A DNA stretch of 64,000 nt from Pseudarthrobacter oxydans (GCF_034258515.1 NZ_CP139438.1:434001-498000), one strand, 5' to 3'. Shown: positions 51,684 through 60,650, counted from the stretch's first letter. The notes: a model not told the origin generated them from the sequence alone. Made by a program: numbers and translations.

Positions 51684-53783
51684 TCAGACGGTTGCTGGGA
51701 CGGTTTCCACCGTAGCAGCGCTCTTGGGGGCGGCCCAGCGCTTGAGGCCGATCACGGCCAGGGCGGTCACGATGGCACCGGCGACGATCGAGAGGACGAA
51801 CATCAGCACGTTGCCGATCGCGAAGAACACGAAGATGCCGCCATGGGGAGCCTGCGAGGTGACCCCGAAGGCCATGGTCAGCGCGCCGGTCAGCGCGCCG
51901 CCCAGCATGCTGGCAGGAATGACGCGGAGCGGATCAGCAGCAGCGAACGGGATAGCGCCTTCGGAGATGAAGGATGCACCCAGCAGCCAGGCAGCCTTGC
52001 CGTTTTCGCGCTCAGCCAGGCTGAAGAGCTTGCGGTCCAGGACGGTGGCCAGGGCCATTGCCAGAGGGGGCACCATGCCGGCGGCCATGACCGTTGCCAT
52101 GATCTGCCACGGCGCCTGGTTGTCCGCGCTGCCGGCGCTGAGTCCCGCAACGGCGAAGGCGTAGGCCACCTTGTTGACGGGACCGCCCAGGTCGAAGCAC
52201 ATCATGAGGCCAAGGATGATGCCCAGGACCACGGCGGAAGCGCCGGTCATGCCGGAGAGCCAGCCGTTAAGGGCGGTGGTGAGGCCGGCGATGGGGCCGC
52301 CGAGCAGCAGGAACATGAGTCCGGACGCCGCGATGGAGGCGAGCAGCGGGATGATGACCACGGGCATGAGGCCGCGCAGCCAGCGGGGAACCTGCCAGGT
52401 GCCGATCACGTGGGCAACGTAGCCGGCCAGGAGGCCGCCCACGATGCCGCCGAGGAAGCCGGCACCCATGAAACCGGAGACTGCACCGGCCACGAAGCCG
52501 GGGGCGATGCCGGGCCTGTCAGCAATGGCGTAGGCGATGTAGCCGGCCAGCGCCGGGACCAGGAAGCCCATGGACAGGGCGCCGATCTTGAACAGGACTG
52601 CGCCCAGGTAAGCGGCGAGTCCGCCCTCGGGAAGGTTGCCGAAGTTGTTCTCCACAACCACCTTGTCCGCGACTTCGGTGATGTCGTAACCACCCAGGAG
52701 GAAGCCCAGGGCGATCAGGAGGCCACCGCCGGCCACGAACGGGATCATGTAGCTCACACCGGTGAGCAGGGCCCTCTTCAGCTTCTGGCCGATGTGCTCG
52801 CCCTTTTCGGCGGCGGCCTGCTCAGCCTGTTCCTCGGCACCGAAGTGCGGGACGCGCCGCGCGTTCGGGTCCGAGGCTGCGGCCAGCGCCTCCTGGACCA
52901 TCTTGGCGGGCTCGTCGATGCCCCGCTTCACAGGGGCGTTGATGACCGGTTTGCCGGCGAAGCGCTCCTTGCCGCGTACGTCCACGTCCACCGCGAAAAT
53001 TACGGCGTCGGCGGCGGCAATGACGGCGGGATCCAGCGGCTTGGCGCCGGAGGAACCCTGGGTTTCCACCTGCAGGTCGACGCCGGCCTCCTGGGCAGCG
53101 GCCACCAGGGAATCAGCTGCCATGTAGGTGTGTGCGATGCCGGTGGGGCAGGCGGTCACGGCCACGAGGCGCTTGGGACCGGCCGGGGCTGGTCCGGCCG
53201 TAGCCGCACCGGCCGGAGCCGTGCCCGGGGCAGCGGCGCCAGAGCCCGCCGAAGCAGCGCCTGCCGAAGCCCCGGCGGACGCGCCGGAAGCAACAGCTTC
53301 AGCGGGTACCGCGGCTGCATGGGCTGCAGGCTTGTCGGCCAGCGCACCGTCCACCAGTTCCACGATCTCCTCGCGGGATGAGGCGTTGCGCAGGGCCGTG
53401 GTGAAGTCCTTTTTGATCAGGGACCTGGCCAGCTTCGAGAGCAGCTTCAGGTGCTCCTGGTCGGCTCCGTCCGGGGCCGCGATGAAGAAGACCAGGTCCG
53501 CCGGGCCGTCCTTGGCTCCGAAGTCCACCTTGGGATTGAGGCGGGCCATGGCCAAGGTGGGTTCCGTGACGGCGGCCGAGCGGCAGTGCGGGATGGCGAT
53601 GCCGCCCGGAATGCCGGTGGCGGTCTTCTGCTCGCGGGCGAAGGCGTCAGCGAAGAGGCCTTCAACTTCTGTTGCGCGTCCGGCGGCAGCTACTTTGCTT
53701 GCCAGGTGCCGGATCACCGCCTCGGGCGCGTTGCCCAGGTTCTGGTCGAGCTCGACCAGGTCCGTGGTGATGAGCTGGGTCAC
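51684..53783 (-). CDS. fruA: PTS fructose transporter, fused IIABC
   Basis: This 699-residue permease imports fructose as fructose 1-phosphate. IIA (about 1-145) has its phosphorylated His66 in GGIAIPHCRSA. A long Ala/Gly/Pro linker follows (about 160-205). IIB (about 205-305) has its active Cys in VTACPTGIAHTYMAAD. The membrane IIC domain (about 340-690) has GVSYMIPFVAGGGLL and SEGAIPFAAADPLRV. The GTG start at 53783 follows AAAGGATT. The frame extends upstream into fruK but lacks a ribosome site there. It follows fruK by two bases. Confidence 0.94.
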   Translation of the reverse strand: MTQLITTDLVELDQNLGNAPEAVIRHLASKVAAAGRATEVEGLFADAFAREQKTATGIPGGIAIPHCRSAAVTEPTLAMARLNPKVDFGAKDGPADLVFFIAAPDGADQEHLKLLSKLARSLIKKDFTTALRNASSREEIVELVDGALADKPAAHAAAVPAEAVASGASAGASAGAASAGSGAAAPGTAPAGAATAGPAPAGPKRLVAVTACPTGIAHTYMAADSLVAAAQEAGVDLQVETQGSSGAKPLDPAVIAAADAVIFAVDVDVRGKERFAGKPVINAPVKRGIDEPAKMVQEALAAASDPNARRVPHFGAEEQAEQAAAEKGEHIGQKLKRALLTGVSYMIPFVAGGGLLIALGFLLGGYDITEVADKVVVENNFGNLPEGGLAAYLGAVLFKIGALSMGFLVPALAGYIAYAIADRPGIAPGFVAGAVSGFMGAGFLGGIVGGLLAGYVAHVIGTWQVPRWLRGLMPVVIIPLLASIAASGLMFLLLGGPIAGLTTALNGWLSGMTGASAVVLGIILGLMMCFDLGGPVNKVAYAFAVAGLSAGSADNQAPWQIMATVMAAGMVPPLAMALATVLDRKLFSLAERENGKAAWLLGASFISEGAIPFAAADPLRVIPASMLGGALTGALTMAFGVTSQAPHGGIFVFFAIGNVLMFVLSIVAGAIVTALAVIGLKRWAAPKSAATVETVPATV

Positions 53784-53785
53784 TG

Positions 53786-54793
53786 TCAATCCTTTCGAAG
53801 GGCCGTGATGGTTACGGCATCCGGGGTGGTTTGGTGTACTGCCGGAACCGTTGAACCGGGCAGGGAGGCGGCTGCGGCACCGTGGGCCACAGCCTGGCGA
53901 AGGCAGTCGGCCGGGGCGGCGCCCCGGCCATGGGCGAGCAGGTAGCCGGCCAGCGCGGAATCGCCCGCGCCCACCGTACTGACCGCGGCGACCGGCGGAT
54001 GCGTGGCCAGCCACGCGCCGTCGGCCGTTACCAGGACAGCTCCCTTGGATCCGAGAGTTGCCAGCACAGCACCCACGCCGGAACGTACGACGGCGGCCGC
54101 GGCGGCCGCGGCCGCCACCGGATCCGCTTCCAGTTCGTCAGCGGTAGCCGCGGCGAAGCCGGCTGCAGCAGCCAGTTCCGCCAGTTCTTCGGCGTTGGGT
54201 TTGAGGAGGTCCGGTTTCCCGGAACCGTTGACGGCCGGTTCAGCACCGGCATCGCCTCCGGACATTGCGGCCGCGAGCGGCGCACCGGAGGAGTCCACGG
54301 CAATGAGCGGTGCGCTGCCGTTTCCGGCTGCGCGGATCCGGCGGGCCGCCGTCGCGTAGAAATCAGCAGGGAATCCCGGCGGCAGCGAACCTGCAAGGAC
54401 CACCCAGCTGGCTCCGCGGGAGCTCTCCAGCAGCAGTTTGATCAGGGCTTCCTGCTGGTCCGCATCCATGACCGGACCGGGCTCATTGATCTTGGTGGTC
54501 ACGCCACCGGGTTCCGTGAGGGCCACATTGGTGCGGAGCGGTTCGCTGATGGGCAGGGAAACAAACGGCACCGCGCTTTCCCGCAGCCCGGCCAGGACGG
54601 GATCGCTGTCCGCGCCGGGGAGGACGGCAACGGAGTCCAGGCCGGAGGCAACCAGTGCACGGGACACGTTGACGCCCTTGCCGCCCGACTCCTGGCTGAC
54701 GGAAACGGCACGCTGCACTTCGCCCCGAACCAATGGGCCCGGCAGTGCCACGGTCCGGTCAAGGCTGGGGTTGGCGGTGAAAGTGACGATCAT
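53786..54793 (-). CDS. fruK: 1-phosphofructokinase
   Basis: This 335-residue PfkB kinase has TANPSLDRTVALPG at the start, SGGKGVNVSRALVASG for substrate binding, and STVGAGDSALAGYLL with the catalytic Asp. It converts fructose 1-phosphate to fructose 1,6-bisphosphate. Its start overlaps the fruR stop by four bases (ATGA), and fruA follows two bases after its stop. The length is normal, with an Ala-rich insert (about 215-240). Confidence 0.93.
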   Translation of the reverse strand: MIVTFTANPSLDRTVALPGPLVRGEVQRAVSVSQESGGKGVNVSRALVASGLDSVAVLPGADSDPVLAGLRESAVPFVSLPISEPLRTNVALTEPGGVTTKINEPGPVMDADQQEALIKLLLESSRGASWVVLAGSLPPGFPADFYATAARRIRAAGNGSAPLIAVDSSGAPLAAAMSGGDAGAEPAVNGSGKPDLLKPNAEELAELAAAAGFAAATADELEADPVAAAAAAAAVVRSGVGAVLATLGSKGAVLVTADGAWLATHPPVAAVSTVGAGDSALAGYLLAHGRGAAPADCLRQAVAHGAAAASLPGSTVPAVHQTTPDAVTITALRKD

Positions 54794-55596
54794 GCGATCA
54801 CCACGTCAACGCCGGCTTCTTCAAGGGCGGCCGCCAGTTCCGGGCCGGGCTCGCTGTCTGTAATCAAGGTGTCCAGATCTTTCAGGGAGGCGAACTGGAC
54901 CAGGGTTTCCGTGTCCAGCTTGGAGGAATCGGCCAGCACAACAATCCGGCGGGCCGAGTGGACGAAAGCTGCCTTAACCGCGGCTTCCTCGGGGTCGGGC
55001 GTGCTCAGCCCAAAGCTTGCGTGGATTCCGTTGGTGCCGATGAAAGCGATGTCCGGCCGCAGTTTGCCGGCGGCCTCCACGGTTGACTGACCCACGGCAA
55101 CCTGGGTGATTCCGCGGACCCGGCCGCCGAGTATCTCAAGGGCGATGCCGGGAACGCTGGAGAGTTTGCCTGCGATGGGAACGGCGTGGGTGATGGCCAC
55201 CAGTTCCGCCCGCGGTCCGGTTGGGTCGGAAGGTTCGACGGCGGCGCGCCGCGAGAGCATGTCCGCCAGGACTTCCGTAGTGGTGCCGCCGTCGATCAGG
55301 ACGCTGCCGGCGGAGTTGCGTGGAATGAGGGCCAGCGCGGCTTCGGCGATCCGGATTTTCTGGTCCGGCCGCTGGATGGCGCGCTCGTTCACGCTTTCCT
55401 CGGTGGTGCTGAACCGGTCTGCGGCAACGGCTCCGCCGTGGACGCGGCGGACGGTGCCCGCATTCTCGAGGGCGGCAAGGTCGCGGCGGACGGTCTCGGT
55501 GGTGATGCGGAAGCGCTCGGCCAGGAGGGTCACGCTGACCCGGCCGCTGCCGGCAACAAGCTCGGCAATCTTCTGCTGGCGCTCCTCGGCGAACAC
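54790..55596 (-). CDS. fruR: DeoR-family repressor of the fructose operon
   Basis: This 268-residue regulator has a DeoR helix-turn-helix (about 5-60: ERQQKIAELVAGSGRVSVTLLAERFRITTETVRRDL, with VRRVHGGA) and a sugar-phosphate sensing domain with LIDGGTTTEVLADML and FIGTNGIHASFGLSTPD. The GTG start has GGAGGG four bases upstream. It is the first gene of fruR-fruK-fruA-ptsH; derepression by fructose 1-phosphate is expected from the family. Confidence 0.93.
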   Translation of the reverse strand: MFAEERQQKIAELVAGSGRVSVTLLAERFRITTETVRRDLAALENAGTVRRVHGGAVAADRFSTTEESVNERAIQRPDQKIRIAEAALALIPRNSAGSVLIDGGTTTEVLADMLSRRAAVEPSDPTGPRAELVAITHAVPIAGKLSSVPGIALEILGGRVRGITQVAVGQSTVEAAGKLRPDIAFIGTNGIHASFGLSTPDPEEAAVKAAFVHSARRIVVLADSSKLDTETLVQFASLKDLDTLITDSEPGPELAAALEEAGVDVVIA

Positions 55597-55666
55597 GTAC
55601 CCTCCGTTGCGTAGGTCTTCTGGTGGTGTGGATTGTTCACTGTGGCTGCCGTCCCTGCGTGACTGG

Positions 55667-55720
55667 CATCACATGATGTTGAGTTACTTGACTTTATCTT
55701 TGCTTGTGTTGGTTTGTCAA
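55667..55720 (-). promoter_or_regulatory. Promoter of the fru operon
   Basis: On the minus strand, TTGACA (55715-55720) and GATAAA (55693-55698) are spaced by 16 bases. Just downstream, CATCACATGATG (55667-55678) has 5-bp inverted arms and could be the FruR operator. The start of fruR is about 70 bases further on. Confidence 0.6.
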
Positions 55721-55765
55721 TGGAAACCCACATGAAACAAAGTGGCACTTTCGGGGACAGCAAAA

Positions 55766-55799
55766 AGCCGGGCCGGACCATGGATGGTCCGGCCCGGCT
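55766..55799 (-). terminator. Terminator after the DUF6458 gene
   Basis: AGCCGGGCCGGACCAT (55766-55781) and its exact complement ATGGTCCGGCCCGGCT (55784-55799) form a 16-bp stem with a two-base centre. On the minus strand it is followed by TTTTG. It lies about 50 bases after the DUF6458 stop and also insulates the divergent fru promoter. Confidence 0.85.
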
Positions 55800-55847
55800 C
55801 CTCGGGTCAACGTCGTGTCCTGCGCTGCGGCGCGGACCCCGGTGGTG

Positions 55848-56105
55848 CTACAGTCCGCCGTCGCGGCTTTCGTTCCGCGTGATGCGTTCCCCGGTATTCG
55901 GGTCAACCACGGAGCGGGTCTCGCTGATGCGCCGGCTGCGGCCCGGGGAAGCGAGGATGAGGGAGGCGATGAGTCCAATGACGCCAACCGCCATCAGGAT
56001 GTAGCCGATGAGCACCTGGTCCACGAAGGGGATGAGGCCCGGAGCGACCGCCCAGGCAAGGATGGCGCCGAGGGCGATAAGGAAGATGGAGGATCCGATT
56101 CTCAT
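55848..56105 (-). CDS. DUF6458 family small membrane protein
   Basis: This 85-residue protein starts MRIGSSIFLIALGAILAWAV, then PFVDQVLIGYILMAVGVIGLIASLIL, giving two membrane helices with a short cytoplasmic tail rich in Arg and Glu. This matches the actinobacterial DUF6458 family of unknown function. AAGGAGCAAAGC precedes the ATG at 56105. A longer frame upstream has no ribosome site. A copy of the GTAAGCATGC palindrome lies 53 bases upstream, as for glsB, so a stress role is inferred. Confidence 0.88.
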   Translation of the reverse strand: MRIGSSIFLIALGAILAWAVAPGLIPFVDQVLIGYILMAVGVIGLIASLILASPGRSRRISETRSVVDPNTGERITRNESRDGGL

Positions 56106-56157
56106 GCTTTGCTCCTTGTTGTCACGGATGGAAGCCTTCTTGGGCCGCGGACTTTTG

Positions 56158-56171
56158 GTAAGCATGCTGTC
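56158..56171. promoter_or_regulatory. Stress-type palindrome, copy 3 (DUF6458 gene)
   Basis: GTAAGCATGCTGTC matches GTAAGCATGCTTAC at 12 of 14 bases, in the opposite orientation to copies 1 and 2. It lies 53 bases upstream of the DUF6458 start and lacks the TTGGC element seen in the other two. Confidence 0.45.
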
Positions 56172-56346
56172 CGTTAAGCGCCACGCTACAGCCCGGGGTG
56201 GCTGTATTCAATGGCGGGGGCCGGCGCGTAACCCATTCGTTGTGCTGTGGCGCCTGTGAAGGAAGAGGCTGATGCGACTCGATGACGTTGCCCGCGGACC
56301 GGCACGGCTCGGGCATCAAGCCACGCTTGCTGGCTAGGCTGATCCG

Positions 56347-56991
56347 ATGGAAACAGTTGTGTGGTCCAAACCTGAAGGCGAGCGGGCGGGCACCCCACTA
56401 CTTGTGATGATGCACGGTTATGGCACGGACGAGTCCCGCATGGTGCGCCTTTTTGAGTACCTGCCGCCCGAGTTCACGTGTGCGGCGCTCCGCGCGCCGA
56501 TGCCGATCGGTGACCATTACGGCTGGTTCATGCTGGACTACTTCCTGGCCAATGACTTCGCGGATGTCATTAAAGCCTCGAGTGCCGTCCAGGCCTGGAT
56601 CAACAGCGTCAAGGCCCGGCACAGCAGCGTATGCTTGCTCGGCTACTCGCAAGGCATGGCAATGGCGAGCACTCTGCTGCGCCTCCACCCTAAGGACTAT
56701 GAGGCGGTGGTGGGACTTTCCGGTTTTGTGCTCCGGAATGAACTGCTGTCCCTCACGGAATCCTTCGACACCAGGCCGCCCTTCTTCTGGGGCCGGGACA
56801 AGGCAGACCTGGTCATCAACGAGGACGCGATCGCCTACACCGAGGAATGGCTCCAGCAGAACACGCTCCTGACCGCCAGGACCTACCCCGGCATGGGCCA
56901 TGCGATGTCGAAGACGGAGATGGTGGACGTGAGCGTCTTCCTGCGACACTATGTGCTCCGCCCGGACGGGTCCGGAAAAATCGACGCGTGA
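56347..56991 (+). CDS. Alpha/beta hydrolase (carboxylesterase/lysophospholipase type)
   Basis: This 214-residue serine hydrolase has the oxyanion region LLVMMHGYGTDESRM, the nucleophile elbow LLGYSQGMAMAS, Asp in GRDKADLVI, and His in YPGMGHAMS. The size and pattern match small carboxylesterases of the YpfH/phospholipase_2 group. TAGGCT lies exactly six bases before the ATG and there is no Shine-Dalgarno, so it is probably leaderless. It is monocistronic. The natural substrate is unknown. Confidence 0.88.
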   Translation: METVVWSKPEGERAGTPLLVMMHGYGTDESRMVRLFEYLPPEFTCAALRAPMPIGDHYGWFMLDYFLANDFADVIKASSAVQAWINSVKARHSSVCLLGYSQGMAMASTLLRLHPKDYEAVVGLSGFVLRNELLSLTESFDTRPPFFWGRDKADLVINEDAIAYTEEWLQQNTLLTARTYPGMGHAMSKTEMVDVSVFLRHYVLRPDGSGKIDA

Positions 56992-57056
56992 CGCTCTCCC
57001 GTGCTGAGACGTGCCTCACGCAAGGCCCGCTAGAAAAAACAGTTGCCAGCTAAATT

Positions 57057-57070
57057 TGTAAGCGCTTACA
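57057..57070. promoter_or_regulatory. Perfect LacI-type operator before the phosphorylase operon
   Basis: TGTAAGCGCTTACA is a perfect 14-bp palindrome. It differs by one base from the site upstream of the secreted amylase (18819-18832). It lies about 315 bases before pgmB, so the transcript has a long leader. Confidence 0.78.
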
Positions 57071-57125
57071 CTCATCTTCGGCCGTTATCGCGGCCCTGAA
57101 CTGGGCGGACAAGGAGATCAGCGCG

Positions 57126-57386
57126 GTGTCGAGGGTTTACTGCAGCCGGATACTGTCCCATGCCCTTTATCCGGCCAGCGATGCTGGAGGTGCCGCCGGT
57201 TTGTCCGACGACGGGCGCCGCGTCCATCATGGTAGGGATACACCGATCAGCAATGCCAGAGCCGAGGCGCTCCCCATGCAGACCGCCGCCCGTGGCCGCA
57301 GATCGTTCGGGCACCGATGCCTCCCCAACTCCAAGCATCCAGCCTTCAAGGCTGCCCGCCGTCCTGAAAGGACAACGCACCGCTGA
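57126..57386 (+). CDS. Possible upstream ORF translationally coupled to pgmB
   Basis: An 86-codon frame starts at GTG 57126 with AAGGAG nine bases upstream, and its TGA overlaps the pgmB ATG (TGATG). The predicted protein is Arg- and Ala-rich with no recognised domain, and the rest of the leader (57071-57385) has no other supported gene. The good ribosome site and the coupling argue for translation; the amino-acid composition argues against a conserved protein. It may be a leader peptide or spurious. Confidence 0.3.
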   Translation: MSRVYCSRILSHALYPASDAGGAAGLSDDGRRVHHGRDTPISNARAEALPMQTAARGRRSFGHRCLPNSKHPAFKAARRPERTTHR

Positions 57387-58138
57387 TGACTGAAAACACC
57401 GCAGCAGACAACGCAGCAGCCGAGGTGTCCGCCTGGGCTGGTGCCTCTGCCATCCTTTTCGACCTGGACGGGGTGCTGACCCCCACGGCAACCGTCCATG
57501 AACGGGCATGGCAGGAACTGTTCGAGGACTACCTGGCGGCGCAGCCCCAGGTTCCCGGATACAGCGAGAGTGACTACTTCGACCACATCGACGGCAAGCC
57601 GCGCTTCGACGGTGTCCGCGATTTCCTGGCCTCGCGGGGGATTGTGCTCCCCGAGGGCCCCACTGACGACGATCCCGCCAACACCACCGTGCAGGGCCTG
57701 GGCAACCGGAAGAACAGGATTTTCAACGACATCGTGAGCGCGGGGGTGGAGCCCTTCCCCGGGTCGGTGCGCTTCCTCGAAGCCGCGCTGGAACGCGGAC
57801 TGAAGGTCGCCGTCGTCTCTTCCTCCCGAAACGCTCCGGCCGTCCTCGCGGCAGCCGGACTCAGCGCCCGTTTCCCGGTGGTGGTGGATGGCGTGGTCGC
57901 GGCAAGCGAAGGCCTGCCCGGCAAGCCCAGTCCCGCCACCTACGAGTACGCCGCCCGCCTGCTGGGCCTCCCCAGCGGGGAGTGCGTGGTGGTGGAGGAT
58001 GCCGTGTCCGGCGTCCAGGCCGGCGAGGCCGGAACCTTCTACTCGGTCATCGGCGTGGACCGCGGCGCCGGGCGGCAAACGTTGCTCGACGCCGGAGCCA
58101 CCCTGGTGGTCAATGACCTCAAGGAACTTCTGCCCTAG
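57386..58138 (+). CDS. pgmB: Beta-phosphoglucomutase (HAD superfamily)
   Basis: This 250-residue HAD phosphatase-fold mutase has the nucleophile and acid/base Asp26 and Asp28 in ILFDLDGVLTPTATVH, the cap domain following, VVSSSRNAPAVL with the Ser motif, and GKPSPATYEYAARLLG, with VVVEDAVSGVQAGEAG for metal binding. It converts beta-glucose 1-phosphate to glucose 6-phosphate. The next gene is a GH65 phosphorylase that releases beta-glucose 1-phosphate, so the two complete the pathway. The N-terminus has an extra 20 residues. Confidence 0.93.
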   Translation: MTENTAADNAAAEVSAWAGASAILFDLDGVLTPTATVHERAWQELFEDYLAAQPQVPGYSESDYFDHIDGKPRFDGVRDFLASRGIVLPEGPTDDDPANTTVQGLGNRKNRIFNDIVSAGVEPFPGSVRFLEAALERGLKVAVVSSSRNAPAVLAAAGLSARFPVVVDGVVAASEGLPGKPSPATYEYAARLLGLPSGECVVVEDAVSGVQAGEAGTFYSVIGVDRGAGRQTLLDAGATLVVNDLKELLP

Positions 58139-58286
58139 AGAAGGCAGCCTTCCCCGAGGCCGCCCGCTGCTACCCCCGGCAGCTCCCGTCAGTACGCATT
58201 ACCCCTGAACGCATCACCCCCCCGAAAAGTATCCCCAGGCCGGCAGCAAACCGGTTGCCCGGCCAAACGCCTAAGGACCCAACACC

Positions 58287-60629
58287 ATGGCCCTGATCTC
58301 AGCGGACCGCGAAAGATTCCCCAACACACCCTGGCAGCTCGTGGAAACACGCCACGAAGCGGGCAGTGAAGGGACGCTGGAAACACTCTTTGCCCTCGGC
58401 AACGGACATCTGGGGATCCGCGGCGCCCACTGGGCCGCCGCCGACTCCGACCTGCCCGGCAGTTTCATCAACGGGCTGCACGAAATCTGGGACATCAAGC
58501 ATGCGGAAAACGCCTTCGGGTTTGCCCGGACCGGCCAGCGCATCCTCTACATTCCAGATGCCAACAACTTCACCGTGGTTATCGACGGCGAGTCCCTCAG
58601 CCTGGCCGAGTCCGAGGTGCTGGATTACCGGCGCTCCGTGGACTTCTCCACCGGAGTGTACGAATGCCGCGTCACCTGGCAGTGCCGCTCCGGCGCCGTC
58701 GTCACCACAACCGAACGCCGCGCCGTAGGTTTCGCCTCCCGCGGAGCCTTGGGGATCTCCCTGGATGTGGTGACGGACCGTGAGGTTTCCGTGGATGTCA
58801 CCTCCTCGGTGATTAACCGCCAGGACCAGCCCGTTGAGGACCACTCTGTCCACGATCCCCGCCGGGCGGGCCGGCACGCCGGACGCGTGCTGCTGCCCCT
58901 GCGCCTCGACGGCGGCGACGGATCACTCCGGCTGGCGTGGGAGGCTGCCGAATCCAAGCAGCGCGTGGGCGTTGCGGTTGACCACTGGACCTCCGCAGGG
59001 CACCAGCCGTTCGACACGCTGGTGGACCAGGACGACAGCAGCGTGCGCTACGTCCTGGCCGTCAGCCCGGGGGAGCCGTTCCGCCTCGAAAAGAGCGTCA
59101 GCTACGCGGCCGGCCCGGCGATCCAGGACCCCTCGCTCGATCCCGCCGCGGCCGCGGAGGAAGGCCTCCGCCCGGTGGAGGACATCTTTGCCGAGAGCGA
59201 AGCGCACTACCGCGGCTACTGGGCCACCTCCGACATTGTGGTTGACAGCCAGTCCGTGCTGCAGCAGGCCATCCGCTGGAACCTGTTCCAGCTCGCCCAG
59301 GCGACGGCGCGTGCCGGCGTCGCCGGCATCCCCGCCAAGGGCGTGACGGGATCCGGCTACGAAGGCCACTACTTCTGGGACCAGGAGGTGTACCTCCTGC
59401 CGTACTTGACGTACACAAACCCCGCCGGTGCCCGGCAGGTCCTCGAATTCCGCCATGGCATGCTCCCCGTGGCCAAGATCCGGGCCAAGGAACTGAGCGT
59501 TGACGGCGCCCTGTTCCCGTGGCGCACCATCAACGGGCTCGAAGCCAGCGCGTACTACGCCGCCGGCACGGCACAGTTCCACATCGCCGCTGCCATCGCC
59601 TTTGCCACCAACCGGTATTTCTGGGCCACCGGGGACACCGCGTTCCGCGACGGGTTGGGCGCCGAACTGCTGATTGAAACGGCGCGGATGTGGATCTCGC
59701 TGGGCTTCTTCGGCAAGGACGGGCTCTTCCACATCCACGGCGTCACAGGTCCCGACGAGTACACCGCCGTGGTCAACGACAACCTCTACACCAACGTGAT
59801 GGCCCGCTTTAACCTGCGTGCTGCCGCGGCCCTGGAGCATGCGGGCATCACGCAGGAAGAGCGGGAGCTGTGGGAGGCGGCCGCCAACCGGATGCAGCTG
59901 CCGTTCGATGAGCGCATGCAGGTGCATTCGCAGGACAACGACTTCATGCACCTGGAACCGTGGGACTGGACCACGCCCCGGTCCAAGTACCCCCTGCTCC
60001 TGCATTTCCACCCGCTGGTGATCTACCGCCACCAGGTCCTGAAGCAGGCAGACACCGTCCTGGCAATGTTCCTGCAGTGGCAGGATTTCACGCCTGAGGA
60101 AAAACACCGCGCCTTCGACTTCTACGACCCCCTGACAACGGGCGATTCAACCCTTTCGGCCTGCGTCCAGGGCATCATGGCCGCCGAGGTGGGGTACTCA
60201 CGGCAAGCGCTGGACCACTTCACCAACGCCTTGTTCATCGACCTCGATGACACGCACGGCAACACCATCGACGGCGTGCACATCGCCTCCACCGGCGGGG
60301 TGTGGAGCTCCCTGGTCTGCGGTTTTGCCGGGTTGCGTGACCAGGGCCCCATTCCGTACTTCGACCCGCGGCTGCCGTCGGAGTGGGACGGGCTCACTTT
60401 CCACCTGAAGATCCAGGGGCGCCTGTTGCTGGTTGAACTCCGTGCAGGGGCCATCACCCTCACGGTCCGTGAAGGGGAAGCCCTGGCCGTGGACGTCCGC
60501 GGCCAGCTGGTCACCGTAGGTGCCGAGCCCGTCCAGGTGGCGCTCGAACCGGTGCCGGAACCGGAGCCCACGGTTTTCCCCAGCGGACATCCGACGGCGA
60601 GTATCCCCGTGGTGCGTGCCAACAGCTGA
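58287..60629 (+). CDS. GH65 glycoside phosphorylase (maltose/trehalose/kojibiose type)
   Basis: This 780-residue inverting phosphorylase has an N-terminal beta-sandwich (about 1-300) with TLFALGNGHLGIRGAHW, then the (alpha/alpha)6 barrel with GVTGSGYEGHYFWDQEVYLLPYLTY, the catalytic Glu in IHGVTGPDEYTAVVNDNLYTN, and STGGVWSSLVCGFAGLRD. It phosphorolyses an alpha-glucoside to beta-glucose 1-phosphate and glucose. AAGGA precedes the ATG. Position after pgmB and the shared LacI-type operator with an amylase favour maltose as substrate, but trehalose or kojibiose phosphorylases have the same motifs. Confidence 0.92.
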   Translation: MALISADRERFPNTPWQLVETRHEAGSEGTLETLFALGNGHLGIRGAHWAAADSDLPGSFINGLHEIWDIKHAENAFGFARTGQRILYIPDANNFTVVIDGESLSLAESEVLDYRRSVDFSTGVYECRVTWQCRSGAVVTTTERRAVGFASRGALGISLDVVTDREVSVDVTSSVINRQDQPVEDHSVHDPRRAGRHAGRVLLPLRLDGGDGSLRLAWEAAESKQRVGVAVDHWTSAGHQPFDTLVDQDDSSVRYVLAVSPGEPFRLEKSVSYAAGPAIQDPSLDPAAAAEEGLRPVEDIFAESEAHYRGYWATSDIVVDSQSVLQQAIRWNLFQLAQATARAGVAGIPAKGVTGSGYEGHYFWDQEVYLLPYLTYTNPAGARQVLEFRHGMLPVAKIRAKELSVDGALFPWRTINGLEASAYYAAGTAQFHIAAAIAFATNRYFWATGDTAFRDGLGAELLIETARMWISLGFFGKDGLFHIHGVTGPDEYTAVVNDNLYTNVMARFNLRAAAALEHAGITQEERELWEAAANRMQLPFDERMQVHSQDNDFMHLEPWDWTTPRSKYPLLLHFHPLVIYRHQVLKQADTVLAMFLQWQDFTPEEKHRAFDFYDPLTTGDSTLSACVQGIMAAEVGYSRQALDHFTNALFIDLDDTHGNTIDGVHIASTGGVWSSLVCGFAGLRDQGPIPYFDPRLPSEWDGLTFHLKIQGRLLLVELRAGAITLTVREGEALAVDVRGQLVTVGAEPVQVALEPVPEPEPTVFPSGHPTASIPVVRANS

Positions 60630-60650
60630 GTGAGGTGCGGCGGTGGGAGC

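Noticed and set aside
56272..56340. Short frame starting MRLDDVARG, like a LacI-family N-terminus
   Set aside because: Only the first eight residues resemble a LacI helix; the frame then diverges and stops after about 21 codons. It is too short to support as a gene or a remnant.
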